A stretch of DNA of 64,000 nucleotides, taken from assembly GCF_005938745.2 (NCBI RefSeq), contig NZ_VCBX02000001.1, forward strand, positions 6,626,897 to 6,690,896, given 5' to 3'. The DNA is from Rhodococcus sp. KBS0724 (GTDB taxonomy: Bacteria; Actinomycetota; Actinomycetes; Mycobacteriales; Mycobacteriaceae). Of the stretch, positions 17,470 to 25,641 are shown piece by piece (the first letter of the stretch is position 1; each line of letters starts with the position of its first letter). Both the position numbers and the translations under genes were made by a program. The notes below the pieces were generated by a model. It was given only the letters and a program-made list of their open reading frames with translations, had not been told where the DNA came from and did not search any database.

Positions 17470-18144
17470 ATGCGTCCTACTGCCTTGATCACCGGTTCCA
17501 GCCGCGGCCTCGGAGCTGCCATAGCGCGCGAACTCGCACCGACACACGACCTGGTACTCGGTGCCCGTTCTGAGGCCTCCCTCGAGGCGATCTCCGCCGA
17601 ACTACCCGGTTCCACACCGTGGCCCGTCGACCTCACCGACTACGACGCCGTCGCAGCATCCGTTCCCACGAATCAGCTGAATGTCCTGGTCCACAATGCC
17701 GGTATCGCAGATCTCGGGACCATCGAGGGATCCTCCGTCGACCAATGGCGGCGCACGTTCGAGGCAAATGTCATCGCCGTAGCCGAACTGACTCGCGTAC
17801 TGCTCCCCGCTCTGCGCGCCGGCAGCGGTCACGTCGTACTCATCAACTCCGGCGCCGGACTGCGCGCCAACGCGGGCTGGGGATCGTATGCAGCCAGCAA
17901 GTTTGCGCTCCGGGCGTTCGGCGACGCATTGCGGCTCGAAGAACCGTCGCTGCGCGTGACGTCGATTCACCCCGGCCGAATCGACACCGATATGCAGCGC
18001 GACATTGTCGCCGAGGAGGGAGGGAGCTACGACCCGAGTAACTTCCTGAAGGCCTCCACCGTGGCACGAGCCGTTCGCACCGCCGTCGAAACTCCCGCCG
18101 ACGCTCACCCCACGGAGATCGTTCTCCGACCTACCGGCCGGTAA
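17470..18144 (+). CDS. Short-chain dehydrogenase/reductase
   Basis: 224 residues, typical for a classical SDR. NAD(P)-binding ITGSSRGLGAAIA at residues 6-18, NAG motif VLVHNAGIAD, Ser of the catalytic site in LINSGAGL, and YAASK (Tyr-x-x-x-Lys) around residue 138. Arg after the glycine motif and Arg in LGARSE favour NADP. Substrate unknown. It is divergent from the metal-uptake operon. Confidence 0.88.
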   Translation: MRPTALITGSSRGLGAAIARELAPTHDLVLGARSEASLEAISAELPGSTPWPVDLTDYDAVAASVPTNQLNVLVHNAGIADLGTIEGSSVDQWRRTFEANVIAVAELTRVLLPALRAGSGHVVLINSGAGLRANAGWGSYAASKFALRAFGDALRLEEPSLRVTSIHPGRIDTDMQRDIVAEEGGSYDPSNFLKASTVARAVRTAVETPADAHPTEIVLRPTGR

Positions 18145-18260
18145 AACGCCAGTTCGACGGTAACAGAATGGTGACGATCGACTCCCCGATATCGCTTTCT
18201 CGCAACGTGCCCCGATACTGACATCAGTTGTAGGACAAGGACGTTGAAAGGTGGAGCGCA

Positions 18261-18410
18261 ATGAATAACCATACGGACAAGCGGGGATTTTCCACTGAAC
18301 CCTGCCGCGCGCGATACGTCGCCGCAACTCACGGCGCATTGGCGATCGCACGCCCACTGACACCGGCAGAAATGGGCATCCTGACCGACAGCGGGGGGTG
18401 GGGAGGATGA
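18261..18410 (+). CDS. 49-residue ORF, first gene of the MNIO cassette
   Basis: ATG at 18261 with an AGGTGGAG ribosome site 5 bases upstream; the stop overlaps the next start as ATGA (18407-18410). The product contains RPLTPAEMGILTDSGGWGG. This matches LTPPEVGALTS and LTPPEVGMLTS in the two following proteins and then ends in a short Gly/Trp tail where they end in Gly/Cys. It is therefore either a shortened paralogue (internal deletion joining the LTPxE motif to the glycine tail) or a small peptide substrate. Good ribosome site and coupling argue that it is translated. Confidence 0.6.
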   Translation: MNNHTDKRGFSTEPCRARYVAATHGALAIARPLTPAEMGILTDSGGWGG

Positions 18411-19312
18411 GCACCTACGCAGCCGACACCTGGGGAATCCCCAGCCAGACCTTCCTGCAGTGGTACCTCGTCGCCGCTGCAGTCGCTGTTGGACTTTCTC
18501 TCTACAGCCGAATCCTGGCCCGGCGATCACCAACAGTTGTGGACGCCGTCCGTGCGCCTCTGACACCACCCGAAGTCGGCGCCCTGACCAGCGACTACCA
18601 GGCAGTCCTCGCGTCGATGGCAATTCTGCGCAGCGCCGACATGATCACCAGCGCCGGGAAGGCCAGGCGAGAACTGAACCAAGCGGACAAGAGTCGCTTG
18701 GACTGGTTTACCCGCACTCTCCACGAGCGGCTCGGCCGCGGCAAGGTACCGCTACGCCAAGTGCGCCTGCTCGGGCGGATGAACATCGCCCTCGCCCAAC
18801 TCCGTACGTCACTGATCAATGCCGGGTACCTTCAGCGCCCGCAGCATGGCGTCGCCGCACGCTTGCGGACCGCCCCACTGGTCGCGGTCATCGGTATCGG
18901 CGTCGTCCGGTTGATCTTCGGCCTGGCCGGTGGCAAGCCCGTCGGATTCCTGCTCCTGACAATCATCGCGCTTGCAGCACTGATTCCGTTGCTACGCATC
19001 AATCGTCGACTCACGGCGTTGGGCGAGAGCGAGTTGCGCCGACTCAAGCACGAGAACTCGTATCTCTCACCGAAACTGCGGCCGTCGTTCACCAGCTACG
19101 GCCCATCTCTCGCCGGGTTGTCGGCAGCTCTGTTCGGTTCCGGCGCACTGGTTCTGATCGACCCGGCGTTGGCAGGAGCTGTTGCGGCCGGCGCCGCATA
19201 CAGTCCGGGCGGCGCTGGGGGTTCCCACAGTTGCGGCTCGTCCTCGAGTTCGGATGGCGGCAGTGGCGGTGGCAGTAGTAGTTGCGGCGGCGGTGGGGGG
19301 TGTGGAGGATGA
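18407..19312 (+). CDS. TIGR04222-type membrane protein with Cys/Gly/Ser-rich C-terminus
   Basis: 301 residues. Order: conserved ADTWGIPSQTFLQWY at residues ~6-20, a membrane helix at ~15-37, LTPPEVGALTSDYQAVLASMAILRSADM at ~47-74, LDWFTRT, two close membrane helices at ~160-200 (PLVAVIGIGVVRLIF...), SYGPSLAGLSAALFGSGALVLIDPALA, then a low-complexity tail from ~267 with three Cys (HSCGSS, SSSCGG, GGCGG). TIGR04222 proteins are known for such tails. Cysteines in a Gly/Ser-rich C-terminus next to a DUF692 gene make it a candidate modification substrate (inference). Overlaps both neighbours by ATGA. Confidence 0.8.
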   Translation: MSTYAADTWGIPSQTFLQWYLVAAAVAVGLSLYSRILARRSPTVVDAVRAPLTPPEVGALTSDYQAVLASMAILRSADMITSAGKARRELNQADKSRLDWFTRTLHERLGRGKVPLRQVRLLGRMNIALAQLRTSLINAGYLQRPQHGVAARLRTAPLVAVIGIGVVRLIFGLAGGKPVGFLLLTIIALAALIPLLRINRRLTALGESELRRLKHENSYLSPKLRPSFTSYGPSLAGLSAALFGSGALVLIDPALAGAVAAGAAYSPGGAGGSHSCGSSSSSDGGSGGGSSSCGGGGGCGG

Positions 19313-20187
19313 ACGCCCACGCTGCCGACACCTGGGGAATCCCCAGCCGAGACTTCCTGTACGGCTACATCATTGTCGCGATCACTCTGATGATTCTGAT
19401 TTTCTTGTGGCGCTTGACGCTTCGATCGCGTCAGGTTTCCGTCGAGTTCATCGATCAGCTCACTCCACCCGAAGTCGGCATGCTCACCAGTGAGGCCCGC
19501 GCTATCGCAGCATCATTGGCGATCCTGCGCAGCGCCGACCTGATCACGATCGACGGCGCGGTTCTACGGCCGCTGGGACCCGGTGACGTGACACTTGATT
19601 GGTACACCCGCACGGTCTATTACAAGCTGGCTGAACTGGCCTCACCCCACCGTCGACGCCAGCTGGCCGAGCGAATGACGGTGGAATCGGCGCGGCTGCG
19701 GAACTCACTGGCAGACAGGGGATATCTGACGCAGCCACATACTCGGCGATCAATTCGGTTCGCCATTCTGCCTCTGAAAATCCTGGCGGCAATCGGCATT
19801 GTGCGAATCGTGTTCGGAGTACTGAACGACAAGCCTTTCGAGTTCTTGATTCTCGCCGTGTTGGCTACCGGCTTCATGATCCCGGTCCTCGGCTTGACCT
19901 TCGATCGCACCGCGTCGGGCAATGCTGCACGAGCTACGTTGACCAGATCTCACGCTTACCTCGCTCCGCGGCACAACCCCGCGTTCTCTACTTACGGACC
20001 ACGATTGGCCGGCATGTCCGCAGCTCTCTTCGCGGGATCCGCTTTCCTCATGATCAATCCGGCCCTGGCGTCCGCAGCGGGAATCGGCGCCGACGGAGGA
20101 AGCAGCGGAGGCGGAGGCGGCGACGGCAGCGGAAGTAGTTGCGGTGGTGGCGGCGGATGTGGCGGCGGCGGAGGGTGCGGGGGATGA
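19309..20187 (+). CDS. Second TIGR04222-type membrane protein, Gly/Cys tail with repeated CGGGGG
   Basis: 292 residues, start at the ATG overlapping the previous stop. Paralogue of the upstream protein with the same order: ADTWGIPSRDFLYGY, membrane helix, LTPPEVGMLTSEARAIAASLAILRSADLI, LDWYTRT, two membrane helices, STYGPRLAGMSAALFAGSAFLMINPALA. The tail is almost pure Gly/Ser with three Cys in a regular SCGGGGGCGGGGGCGG array. The regular spacing is unlike the looser tail of the first paralogue. The end overlaps the DUF692 start by ATGA (20184-20187). Confidence 0.8.
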   Translation: MNAHAADTWGIPSRDFLYGYIIVAITLMILIFLWRLTLRSRQVSVEFIDQLTPPEVGMLTSEARAIAASLAILRSADLITIDGAVLRPLGPGDVTLDWYTRTVYYKLAELASPHRRRQLAERMTVESARLRNSLADRGYLTQPHTRRSIRFAILPLKILAAIGIVRIVFGVLNDKPFEFLILAVLATGFMIPVLGLTFDRTASGNAARATLTRSHAYLAPRHNPAFSTYGPRLAGMSAALFAGSAFLMINPALASAAGIGADGGSSGGGGGDGSGSSCGGGGGCGGGGGCGG

Positions 20188-21008
20188 CGCTCCGCGGCAT
20201 GGGAATCGGATGGCGCCCCGAGATCTCCGGGATCATTGCTCAGCTGGACGACCTGGCATTCTGTGAAGTGATCGCCGAATCCCTCGGCAGTTCACTACCG
20301 CCCGAGCTGGAACGGCTCGCTGTTCCGGTTATCCCACACGGCATTTCCCTGTCGCTGGGCGGCGCAGAACCGCTCGAGCCTCGACGCGTCGAGCACCTGG
20401 CCCAGGTAGCTGGGCTGCACGGCGTACCGATGGTCAGTGAGCACATCGCGTTTGTCCGCGCCGGCGGCATCGAAGCGGGGCACCTGCTGCCGGTTCCCCG
20501 GACCTACGAGGCCCTCGATGTCCTGACACGCAACATCACCCAAGTCCAGGAGAGTCTTCCCGTACCACTCGCGGTGGAGAACATCGCGGCACTCTTCGAC
20601 TGGCCGGACGACGAACTCACCGAGGGTGAGTTTCTGGCGGAACTGATCGAACGCACCGGGGTTCGCTTGGTCCTCGATATCGCGAATGTGTACGCAAACG
20701 CGCTCAATCGGAAGCTCGATCCGTGGTCGGAATTATGCCGACTACCACTGGAGCACATCGCGTATTGCCATATCGCCGGCGGCAGTGTGCGCGACGGCAA
20801 ATACCACGACACCCACACCGATCCCGTTCCCCGTCAGGTCGTGGAACTGCTCGCGCAATTCACAGCAGCCGGGCACCACCCCGCGATCATGCTCGAGCGA
20901 GACGGCAATTACCCACCAGCACAAGAACTTCTGGGCGAACTGGACGCCATATCCGATGCTGCCGGACTCCGCCGCATCACCGCGAACACTGACTGGTCAC
21001 GCACATGA
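20184..21008 (+). CDS. DUF692 / MNIO-family multinuclear iron enzyme
   Basis: 274 residues from the ATG at 20184. TIM-barrel DUF692 protein with the conserved metal-ligand motifs: VIPHGISLSLGG, MVSEHIAF, PLAVENIA, LVLDIANVYANA, YCHIAGG, YHDTHTDPVP and MLERDGNYP. Known members (MbnB, TglH, ChrH) use two or three iron ions and oxygen to rework Cys residues in peptides, usually with a partner protein. Here the substrates are probably the upstream Cys/Gly-tailed proteins and the partner the next gene (inference). Overlaps both neighbours by ATGA, so stoichiometric translation is likely. Confidence 0.88.
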   Translation: MTLRGMGIGWRPEISGIIAQLDDLAFCEVIAESLGSSLPPELERLAVPVIPHGISLSLGGAEPLEPRRVEHLAQVAGLHGVPMVSEHIAFVRAGGIEAGHLLPVPRTYEALDVLTRNITQVQESLPVPLAVENIAALFDWPDDELTEGEFLAELIERTGVRLVLDIANVYANALNRKLDPWSELCRLPLEHIAYCHIAGGSVRDGKYHDTHTDPVPRQVVELLAQFTAAGHHPAIMLERDGNYPPAQELLGELDAISDAAGLRRITANTDWSRT

Positions 21009-21331
21009 GCAGCCTCGCAGCACGTCAAGAAGCTCTGGTGCGTGCCCTGGTCGCGGGCGGTGAACTGCCGCCGGGTTTCGACACCGAGGACGCTGCTGTT
21101 GTCTCAGCGGCCCTGATCCGCAAGCGTGCCGGCGAAGTGGCGCACCACCTTCCGATGGTACGCCACACTCTCGGCGATCGTTATCTCGAGTTGTTCACAG
21201 CCTGGGCAACCGAGCGACCCAAGACGTCGTCACAGGCGGATGCCCAAGCGTTTGTCGCTCACCTGCAGCGCATCGGCGAACTGCCTCGCCCGCCGTGGTA
21301 TCAGAGATTTCGAAGGCTCTTACGTAAGTGA
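21005..21331 (+). CDS. Small helical protein, probable partner of the DUF692 enzyme
   Basis: 108 residues; the start overlaps the DUF692 stop (ATGA, 21005-21008). Predicted mainly helical: LAARQEALVRALVAGGELPPGFD, AALIRKRAGEVAHHLPMVRHTLG, YLELFTAWATERP, then a basic tail RFRRLLRK. Position directly behind a DUF692 gene is where other MNIO systems encode their substrate-binding partner (as MbnC follows MbnB). I do not recognise a firm family, so the partner role is inference. Its last 12 bp overlap the 3' end of the convergent encapsulin gene. Confidence 0.65.
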   Translation: MSSLAARQEALVRALVAGGELPPGFDTEDAAVVSAALIRKRAGEVAHHLPMVRHTLGDRYLELFTAWATERPKTSSQADAQAFVAHLQRIGELPRPPWYQRFRRLLRK

Positions 21332-22114
21332 CACAACAGCTTCACTGGTGTACATGAGGAAGGTCATCGACTCCTGGAAGTACAGTTCCACCGATTCCGC
21401 GTCGTGTGACAGATAGCCGATCGACAGATCCTGCCCGATGTGCAACTCGTAATCGCCACCGCGCGTGGACATCAGGAATGCACCGTCGATTGCCGGAGCC
21501 CAGATGATGTCGCCGTCGAGTACCCGCCTGATGTGCTCGCGAATCGGGTAGCCGTGGTCGGAGGTTTCGTTGATCTGCGTGAACGCATCTGCGTTGAGCA
21601 GCAACGAATACGGGCCGTTGACACCGGCCAGACGCAACGCCGTGAGGGCCTGGCTGATGGCCTCCGGGTAGTCCTTGGCGTCGGCGGGCAGCTTGAGTTC
21701 CGGGTTGGAACCACTCGCGCGCACACCCGTGATATTTGCCGCCGGGTATCCCTCGAACACGGCCCGATCCTCGGCAAACGCGATCTTCTGCGCCGCATCC
21801 TTGACGGGCTGCCAATCCGAATCCTTTGCGCCACGCTCGACGTCGTCGATTGCCTGGCGGCTGACGGTGAAGGGCACCCGCAGTTCGATGATCGGCTGCG
21901 ACTGACGAGCGTGTGCGATCACCCCGTCAGCAAGCGAACTGATCGGAACCTGATGACCCAACGCAACACAGGCAAGATCGTCACCCGACGGTCCCTCGAC
22001 GTCGACAACCCGGCGGCCGGCGACGTGACGCTTGAAGGTGCGGCTGGCCTCTTCTTCGATCTCGGCCCAGGCTGCTGCCGAAATGGGTGCTAGGTCGCGG
22101 TGCAGGTTTGTCAT
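21320..22114 (-). CDS. enc: Encapsulin nanocompartment shell protein (family 1)
   Basis: 264 residues. HK97-fold linocin/encapsulin protein: N-terminal NLHRDLAPISAAAWAEIEEEA, GRRVVDVEGPSGDD, IELRVPFTVSRQAIDDVERGAKDSDW (E-loop region), FEGYPAANITG, and the C-terminal RGGDYELHIGQDLSIGYLSHDAESVELYFQESMTF. Typical family length. Subunits assemble into an icosahedral protein cage that holds enzyme cargo. The start overlaps the DyP stop by ATGA (22111-22114), so shell and cargo are coupled. Confidence 0.95.
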   Translation of the reverse strand: MTNLHRDLAPISAAAWAEIEEEASRTFKRHVAGRRVVDVEGPSGDDLACVALGHQVPISSLADGVIAHARQSQPIIELRVPFTVSRQAIDDVERGAKDSDWQPVKDAAQKIAFAEDRAVFEGYPAANITGVRASGSNPELKLPADAKDYPEAISQALTALRLAGVNGPYSLLLNADAFTQINETSDHGYPIREHIRRVLDGDIIWAPAIDGAFLMSTRGGDYELHIGQDLSIGYLSHDAESVELYFQESMTFLMYTSEAVVSLT

Positions 22115-23178
22115 TGCCGGTCACTCCTTTTGAGGCTGCCGATTCCGAGAGAACCGTCAGAGGTGGGCGCTGCGAACGTCGCTTCGGGAACAAGCCTGGA
22201 TGGCAGACCCGGGGGATCGTCGAGAAAATCCGCCGTCGGAACGAAGAAATTGATTCCGGTGACGGCAGTCGAGAAATCGAGAATGCGGTCGTAGTTGCCG
22301 ACGGGATTCCCGATGAACATGTTGCGGAGCATCTGCTCGGTGACCCTCGGCGACGCCGAGTAACCGATGAAATACGTGCCCATCTCCGCCGAGCCGACAT
22401 GACCGAACGGCATGTTGTCACGCAAAATCTGAATCTGCTCACCGGATTCGTCCTCGATGACGGTGAGGGCGGTGTGAGCGTTGGCAGGTTTGGTGTCGTC
22501 GTCCATCTCGAGGTCTTCGAGCTTGGAGCGTCCGATGACGTTCTCCTGCTCCTCGACGGGCAGTGCGTTCCACTCCGACATGTCGTGAAGATACTTCTGG
22601 ACGATGACGTAGCTGCTACCCGCAAACTCCGGATCCTCGTCGCCGACAGTGACCGCGACGTAGGCATCCTGCCCGGACGGGTTCTCGGTGCCGTCCACGA
22701 ACCCCATCAGGTCACGCTGCTCGAAGTACTTGAATCCGTGCACCTCGTCGATCACGGACGCTGCCCCGGCCAGCCTCGTCGTCACGACCGAAGCGAACTC
22801 GAAGCACAGATCCATCTGCCGTGCCCGGATGTGGAACAGCAGATCACCTGGCGTGCGCGGGGCGTAGTGCTTGTCACCGGTCAACTCGATAAACGGATGC
22901 AATTCCGCAGGCCGCGGGCCGTCGAACAGTCGGTCCCACGCGTCCGAACCGATGCCGACCACAGTGGCCAAGCCACCGGCGGGAACCCGAAATCCGATGG
23001 ATCGCTGTAGGCCGGAAATATCCGACAGAACATCGCGAACTGCCTGCTCACCACCCTCGTCGATGGTGAAAACCAGGAAGATCGCAGCTTCCGTCAGCGG
23101 CGTCAGCAGTGGTTGGGGTACCGCAGGCAGGTTTGTCCCGGCTCTCTCGGCCTCGTCGATCGCACTCGTTTCCGCCAT
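22111..23178 (-). CDS. dypB: DyP-type heme peroxidase, encapsulin cargo
   Basis: 355 residues from the ATG at 23178 (a start at 23205 would add nine). DyP motif GFVDGTENP near residue 160, the proximal heme His region, and LRDNMPFGHVGSAEMGTYFIGYS with the conserved Arg on the distal side. The C-terminal tail ends SDGSLGIGSLKRSDRQ, the canonical encapsulin targeting peptide (LGIGSLK). DyP enzymes oxidise dyes, phenols and, in rhodococci, lignin-type compounds with H2O2. Operon with the shell gene downstream. Confidence 0.95.
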   Translation of the reverse strand: MAETSAIDEAERAGTNLPAVPQPLLTPLTEAAIFLVFTIDEGGEQAVRDVLSDISGLQRSIGFRVPAGGLATVVGIGSDAWDRLFDGPRPAELHPFIELTGDKHYAPRTPGDLLFHIRARQMDLCFEFASVVTTRLAGAASVIDEVHGFKYFEQRDLMGFVDGTENPSGQDAYVAVTVGDEDPEFAGSSYVIVQKYLHDMSEWNALPVEEQENVIGRSKLEDLEMDDDTKPANAHTALTVIEDESGEQIQILRDNMPFGHVGSAEMGTYFIGYSASPRVTEQMLRNMFIGNPVGNYDRILDFSTAVTGINFFVPTADFLDDPPGLPSRLVPEATFAAPTSDGSLGIGSLKRSDRQ

Positions 23179-23235
23179 GCAGACCAGTATGGCCGATTTG
23201 GGCACTCCCGGCAGCGGTAGTCGAGAAGTCGCGAA

Positions 23236-24192
23236 TTACGGCGTCGCCGCCTGCGCACCCGCATCGAAGCCTGCCGGAATCTCGTAGATCCGCCCGTCGA
23301 AACCAGCACGGTAAAGATGCCCGGCCGCAAATCCGGAAGTGCCGCGTCCGTAAGTCAACACGCTCGATGCCTGCAATCCGGTGGTGAGTGCGCAATACTG
23401 ACCGGGACCGTCGATGCGCCACACCTCACCACTGATGTCCGTCGGAACGATGGCACGGTCTCGCGAATCCAACGTCAAACCGTCTGGAGCAGAGAATGTT
23501 TCGAGTCCTCCGAGATCGACCAGCGACTCCGAATAGGACGGATTGTCGACGGAGATGCGGCTCACCCCAGGATTGGCGAACGTACGCGAGACGTAGAGCC
23601 ACCGATTGTCGGAACTCAGCGCGGCGCCGTTGGCACTCGGGAACGTCGCCCACGCCGGGTCGACGCCGCCGCCTGGGCTGACCTTTCCGATCAGCGAACC
23701 GAAATCGTTGGTGGCATAGATCGTTCCGTCGTGTGCCACGGCAAGGCCGTTTGCAGCGCTCAGACCCCCGGCGATGGGTGTCACGGCGCCCGAGTTCACA
23801 TCGACCCGCGCCACCGACGCCGACCGTGTCAGATCCCCGATCAGCACGCTCGCGTTTGCTCCGGTCCCCACCAGCAAGGAGCCGTCCGTATCCCAGGCCA
23901 AAGCACCCGCACCGCCGGGAACCGTCGCAATCGGAACAGCCGTCTGACCAGGACCGTCGACACGAAAGATGCGCCCGCTCAACAAATCTGTTGTGTACAG
24001 GCGTCCTTGTCCGTCCACGGTGACGCCCTCGAGGGCGGCTCCCGGAATTTGCGCGCTGAGAATCGCAGGTGACGATCCCGGACAGAGGGGAGCGGCCTCG
24101 GCGCCGGATACCCCCAGCGCCAGAAGCGAACCGGCAACCAGAACGCCGGTGATACCTACCCGAATACCGCGATCGAAGATCCTGGTCTGCAT
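23236..24192 (-). CDS. Secreted SMP-30-like beta-propeller protein
   Basis: 318 residues with a signal peptide (VGITGVLVAGSLLALGVSGAEAA). The rest is a six-bladed propeller of the SMP-30/gluconolactonase/strictosidine-synthase-like type: repeated blades with LEGVTVDGQGRLYTTDLLSGRIFRV, LAWDTDGSLLVG, NGLAVAHDGTIYATND, NGAALSSDNRWLYVS and PDGLTLDSRDRAIV. Two Cys flank the propeller (near residues 38 and ~270). An exported lactonase-like or ligand-binding role is possible; substrate unknown. Confidence 0.75.
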   Translation of the reverse strand: MQTRIFDRGIRVGITGVLVAGSLLALGVSGAEAAPLCPGSSPAILSAQIPGAALEGVTVDGQGRLYTTDLLSGRIFRVDGPGQTAVPIATVPGGAGALAWDTDGSLLVGTGANASVLIGDLTRSASVARVDVNSGAVTPIAGGLSAANGLAVAHDGTIYATNDFGSLIGKVSPGGGVDPAWATFPSANGAALSSDNRWLYVSRTFANPGVSRISVDNPSYSESLVDLGGLETFSAPDGLTLDSRDRAIVPTDISGEVWRIDGPGQYCALTTGLQASSVLTYGRGTSGFAAGHLYRAGFDGRIYEIPAGFDAGAQAATP

Positions 24193-24225
24193 CTGGGCAA
24201 CGCTAGACCTTCTGCCTGATTTCGC

Positions 24226-25200
24226 CTAGAGACCCTGAAGGAACGAGATCAAAAGTTCATTGACCTCATCCGCGCGCTCCTGCTGCACAAAGTGCCCGGC
24301 ACCATCCAGAAGATGCACGCCACGCAAGTCAGGCACAGTGTTCTTCATGCGGTCCAGCGCCTGGGGACCGCTCATCGTGATGACCGGATCTTCGGCGCCG
24401 GCGATGAAGAGCGTCGGAACTTCGATGTGCGCGCCGTCCAGATCTGCGTTGCGCTCCCAGTTGGCGTCGTACGCTCGGTACCAGTTCAATCCACCAGTGA
24501 ATCCTGTTGCAGTAAACGTCTTTACGTAAACATCGAAGTCCTCTTCGGTGAGCCACGACCACGGCAACGCCGGCGCATCGGGAAGTACGTCCAAGTAGCC
24601 GTTTCCCTCGGACGGGTGATCCCAGACATCGAGGTATCGGTAGGCGCCGGACAACGCGTGAAAGAGTCGCTGCAGGAATTCGCGCGGGTGGGCGTCGAGT
24701 TCACGCTCCGCCGCACCCGGTTCTTGGAAGTAGTGCATGTGTAGAAAGTGTTTGCGCGCCATAGCGGCGTAAATAGTCGACGGCTTGGCCGGAAACCGGT
24801 CCGGTGCATAGGGAACCGCCAACGAGACCAGTCCCGCAACACGATCCGGGTAGCGCAGAGCCGTCGTCCACGCGGCCGGCGCCCCGAAATCGTGACCGAC
24901 GAACACGGCTTTGTCGATTCCGAGAGCGTCGAGAAGGGCGATCAACCTGGCGGCAACCGCGTCGTTGGTGTACTCGTCGACGGAATCCGGGCGGGTGGTT
25001 CCGCCGTAACCGGGCATGTCGAGCGCAATCGCCCGAAAGCCCGCTTCCGCCAACGCCGCCGACTGATGCCGATAGCTGTACCCGAGGCCGGGAAAGCCGT
25101 GGCACATGACGACCGTTGTTCCAGAAGCTGCAACTGTCCCAGAACCCGAATCATCGAATTGCCAACGGAATCCGTCGAGGTCAATCGTCTGCACCGTCAT
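24226..25200 (-). CDS. Alpha/beta hydrolase, epoxide-hydrolase-like
   Basis: 324 residues. HGFPGLGYSYRHQ oxyanion motif, nucleophile elbow VGHDFGAPAAW (Asp nucleophile, as in epoxide hydrolases and dehalogenases), and LLDGAGHFVQQE with the catalytic His. A Tyr-rich lid region lies between. Ends one base before the ketosteroid-isomerase-like gene start region on the same strand; the two are adjacent (2-bp gap) and probably co-transcribed, placing this enzyme in the KstR-type regulon (inference). Confidence 0.82.
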   Translation of the reverse strand: MTVQTIDLDGFRWQFDDSGSGTVAASGTTVVMCHGFPGLGYSYRHQSAALAEAGFRAIALDMPGYGGTTRPDSVDEYTNDAVAARLIALLDALGIDKAVFVGHDFGAPAAWTTALRYPDRVAGLVSLAVPYAPDRFPAKPSTIYAAMARKHFLHMHYFQEPGAAERELDAHPREFLQRLFHALSGAYRYLDVWDHPSEGNGYLDVLPDAPALPWSWLTEEDFDVYVKTFTATGFTGGLNWYRAYDANWERNADLDGAHIEVPTLFIAGAEDPVITMSGPQALDRMKNTVPDLRGVHLLDGAGHFVQQERADEVNELLISFLQGL

Positions 25201-25201
25201 G

Positions 25202-25576
25202 TCAGGCGGTGATCATGTCTTCCTGGTTCCAGAATGCGCGCATCGACAGGATCTTGCCGTCGTCGTCGAAGGTCATGACGTCGATGGGCGCGATGGTCAG
25301 TGTCTTGTCGCCGAGCTTGGTGATCAGCGAGAAGTGGAATGCTGCTTCGTTTCCGGCAATGCGGAGGGTGTGAAGGTGCGCTTCCTGGTCGAAATTCTCG
25401 ATCACGGAGTAGAACTCGAGAATCGACTCGCGGGTGGTGCGCACGTCGGTACCAACCGGGTCTTCGACCGTCGCACCCTCGGCATACAGGGCGACAACCT
25501 GGGCGGCAGTGCCCGTGGCAACTGTCTCGATGTAGGCGTCGACGGTCTTGCGGATTACCTCTGCTGACGGTGCCAT
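25202..25576 (-). CDS. NTF2-like protein, steroid delta-isomerase-like
   Basis: 124 residues, the usual length of ketosteroid isomerases. Cone-shaped NTF2 fold motifs: YIETVATGTAAQVVALYAEGATVEDPVG, then a strand-rich C-terminal half with IDVMTFDDDGKILSMRAFWNQEDM. The KstR-type operator just upstream supports a role in sterol/steroid breakdown. GAGGGG ribosome site before the ATG. First gene of a likely two-gene operon with the hydrolase. Confidence 0.78.
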   Translation of the reverse strand: MAPSAEVIRKTVDAYIETVATGTAAQVVALYAEGATVEDPVGTDVRTTRESILEFYSVIENFDQEAHLHTLRIAGNEAAFHFSLITKLGDKTLTIAPIDVMTFDDDGKILSMRAFWNQEDMITA

Positions 25577-25592
25577 GGTCTACCCCTCGTAG

Positions 25593-25608
25593 TTAGAACA
25601 AGTTCTAA
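25593..25608. promoter_or_regulatory. KstR-type operator (perfect palindrome)
   Basis: TTAGAACAAGTTCTAA at 25593-25608 is a perfect palindrome and contains TAGAACAAGTTCTA, which fits the published KstR motif TnnAACnnGTTnnA at every fixed position. It lies 17 bp upstream of the isomerase-like start. KstR is the TetR-family repressor of cholesterol catabolism in mycobacteria and rhodococci. Confidence 0.8.
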
Positions 25609-25641
25609 TTCTGAGGATAACCTACGTCGTTATTCCTCGAG

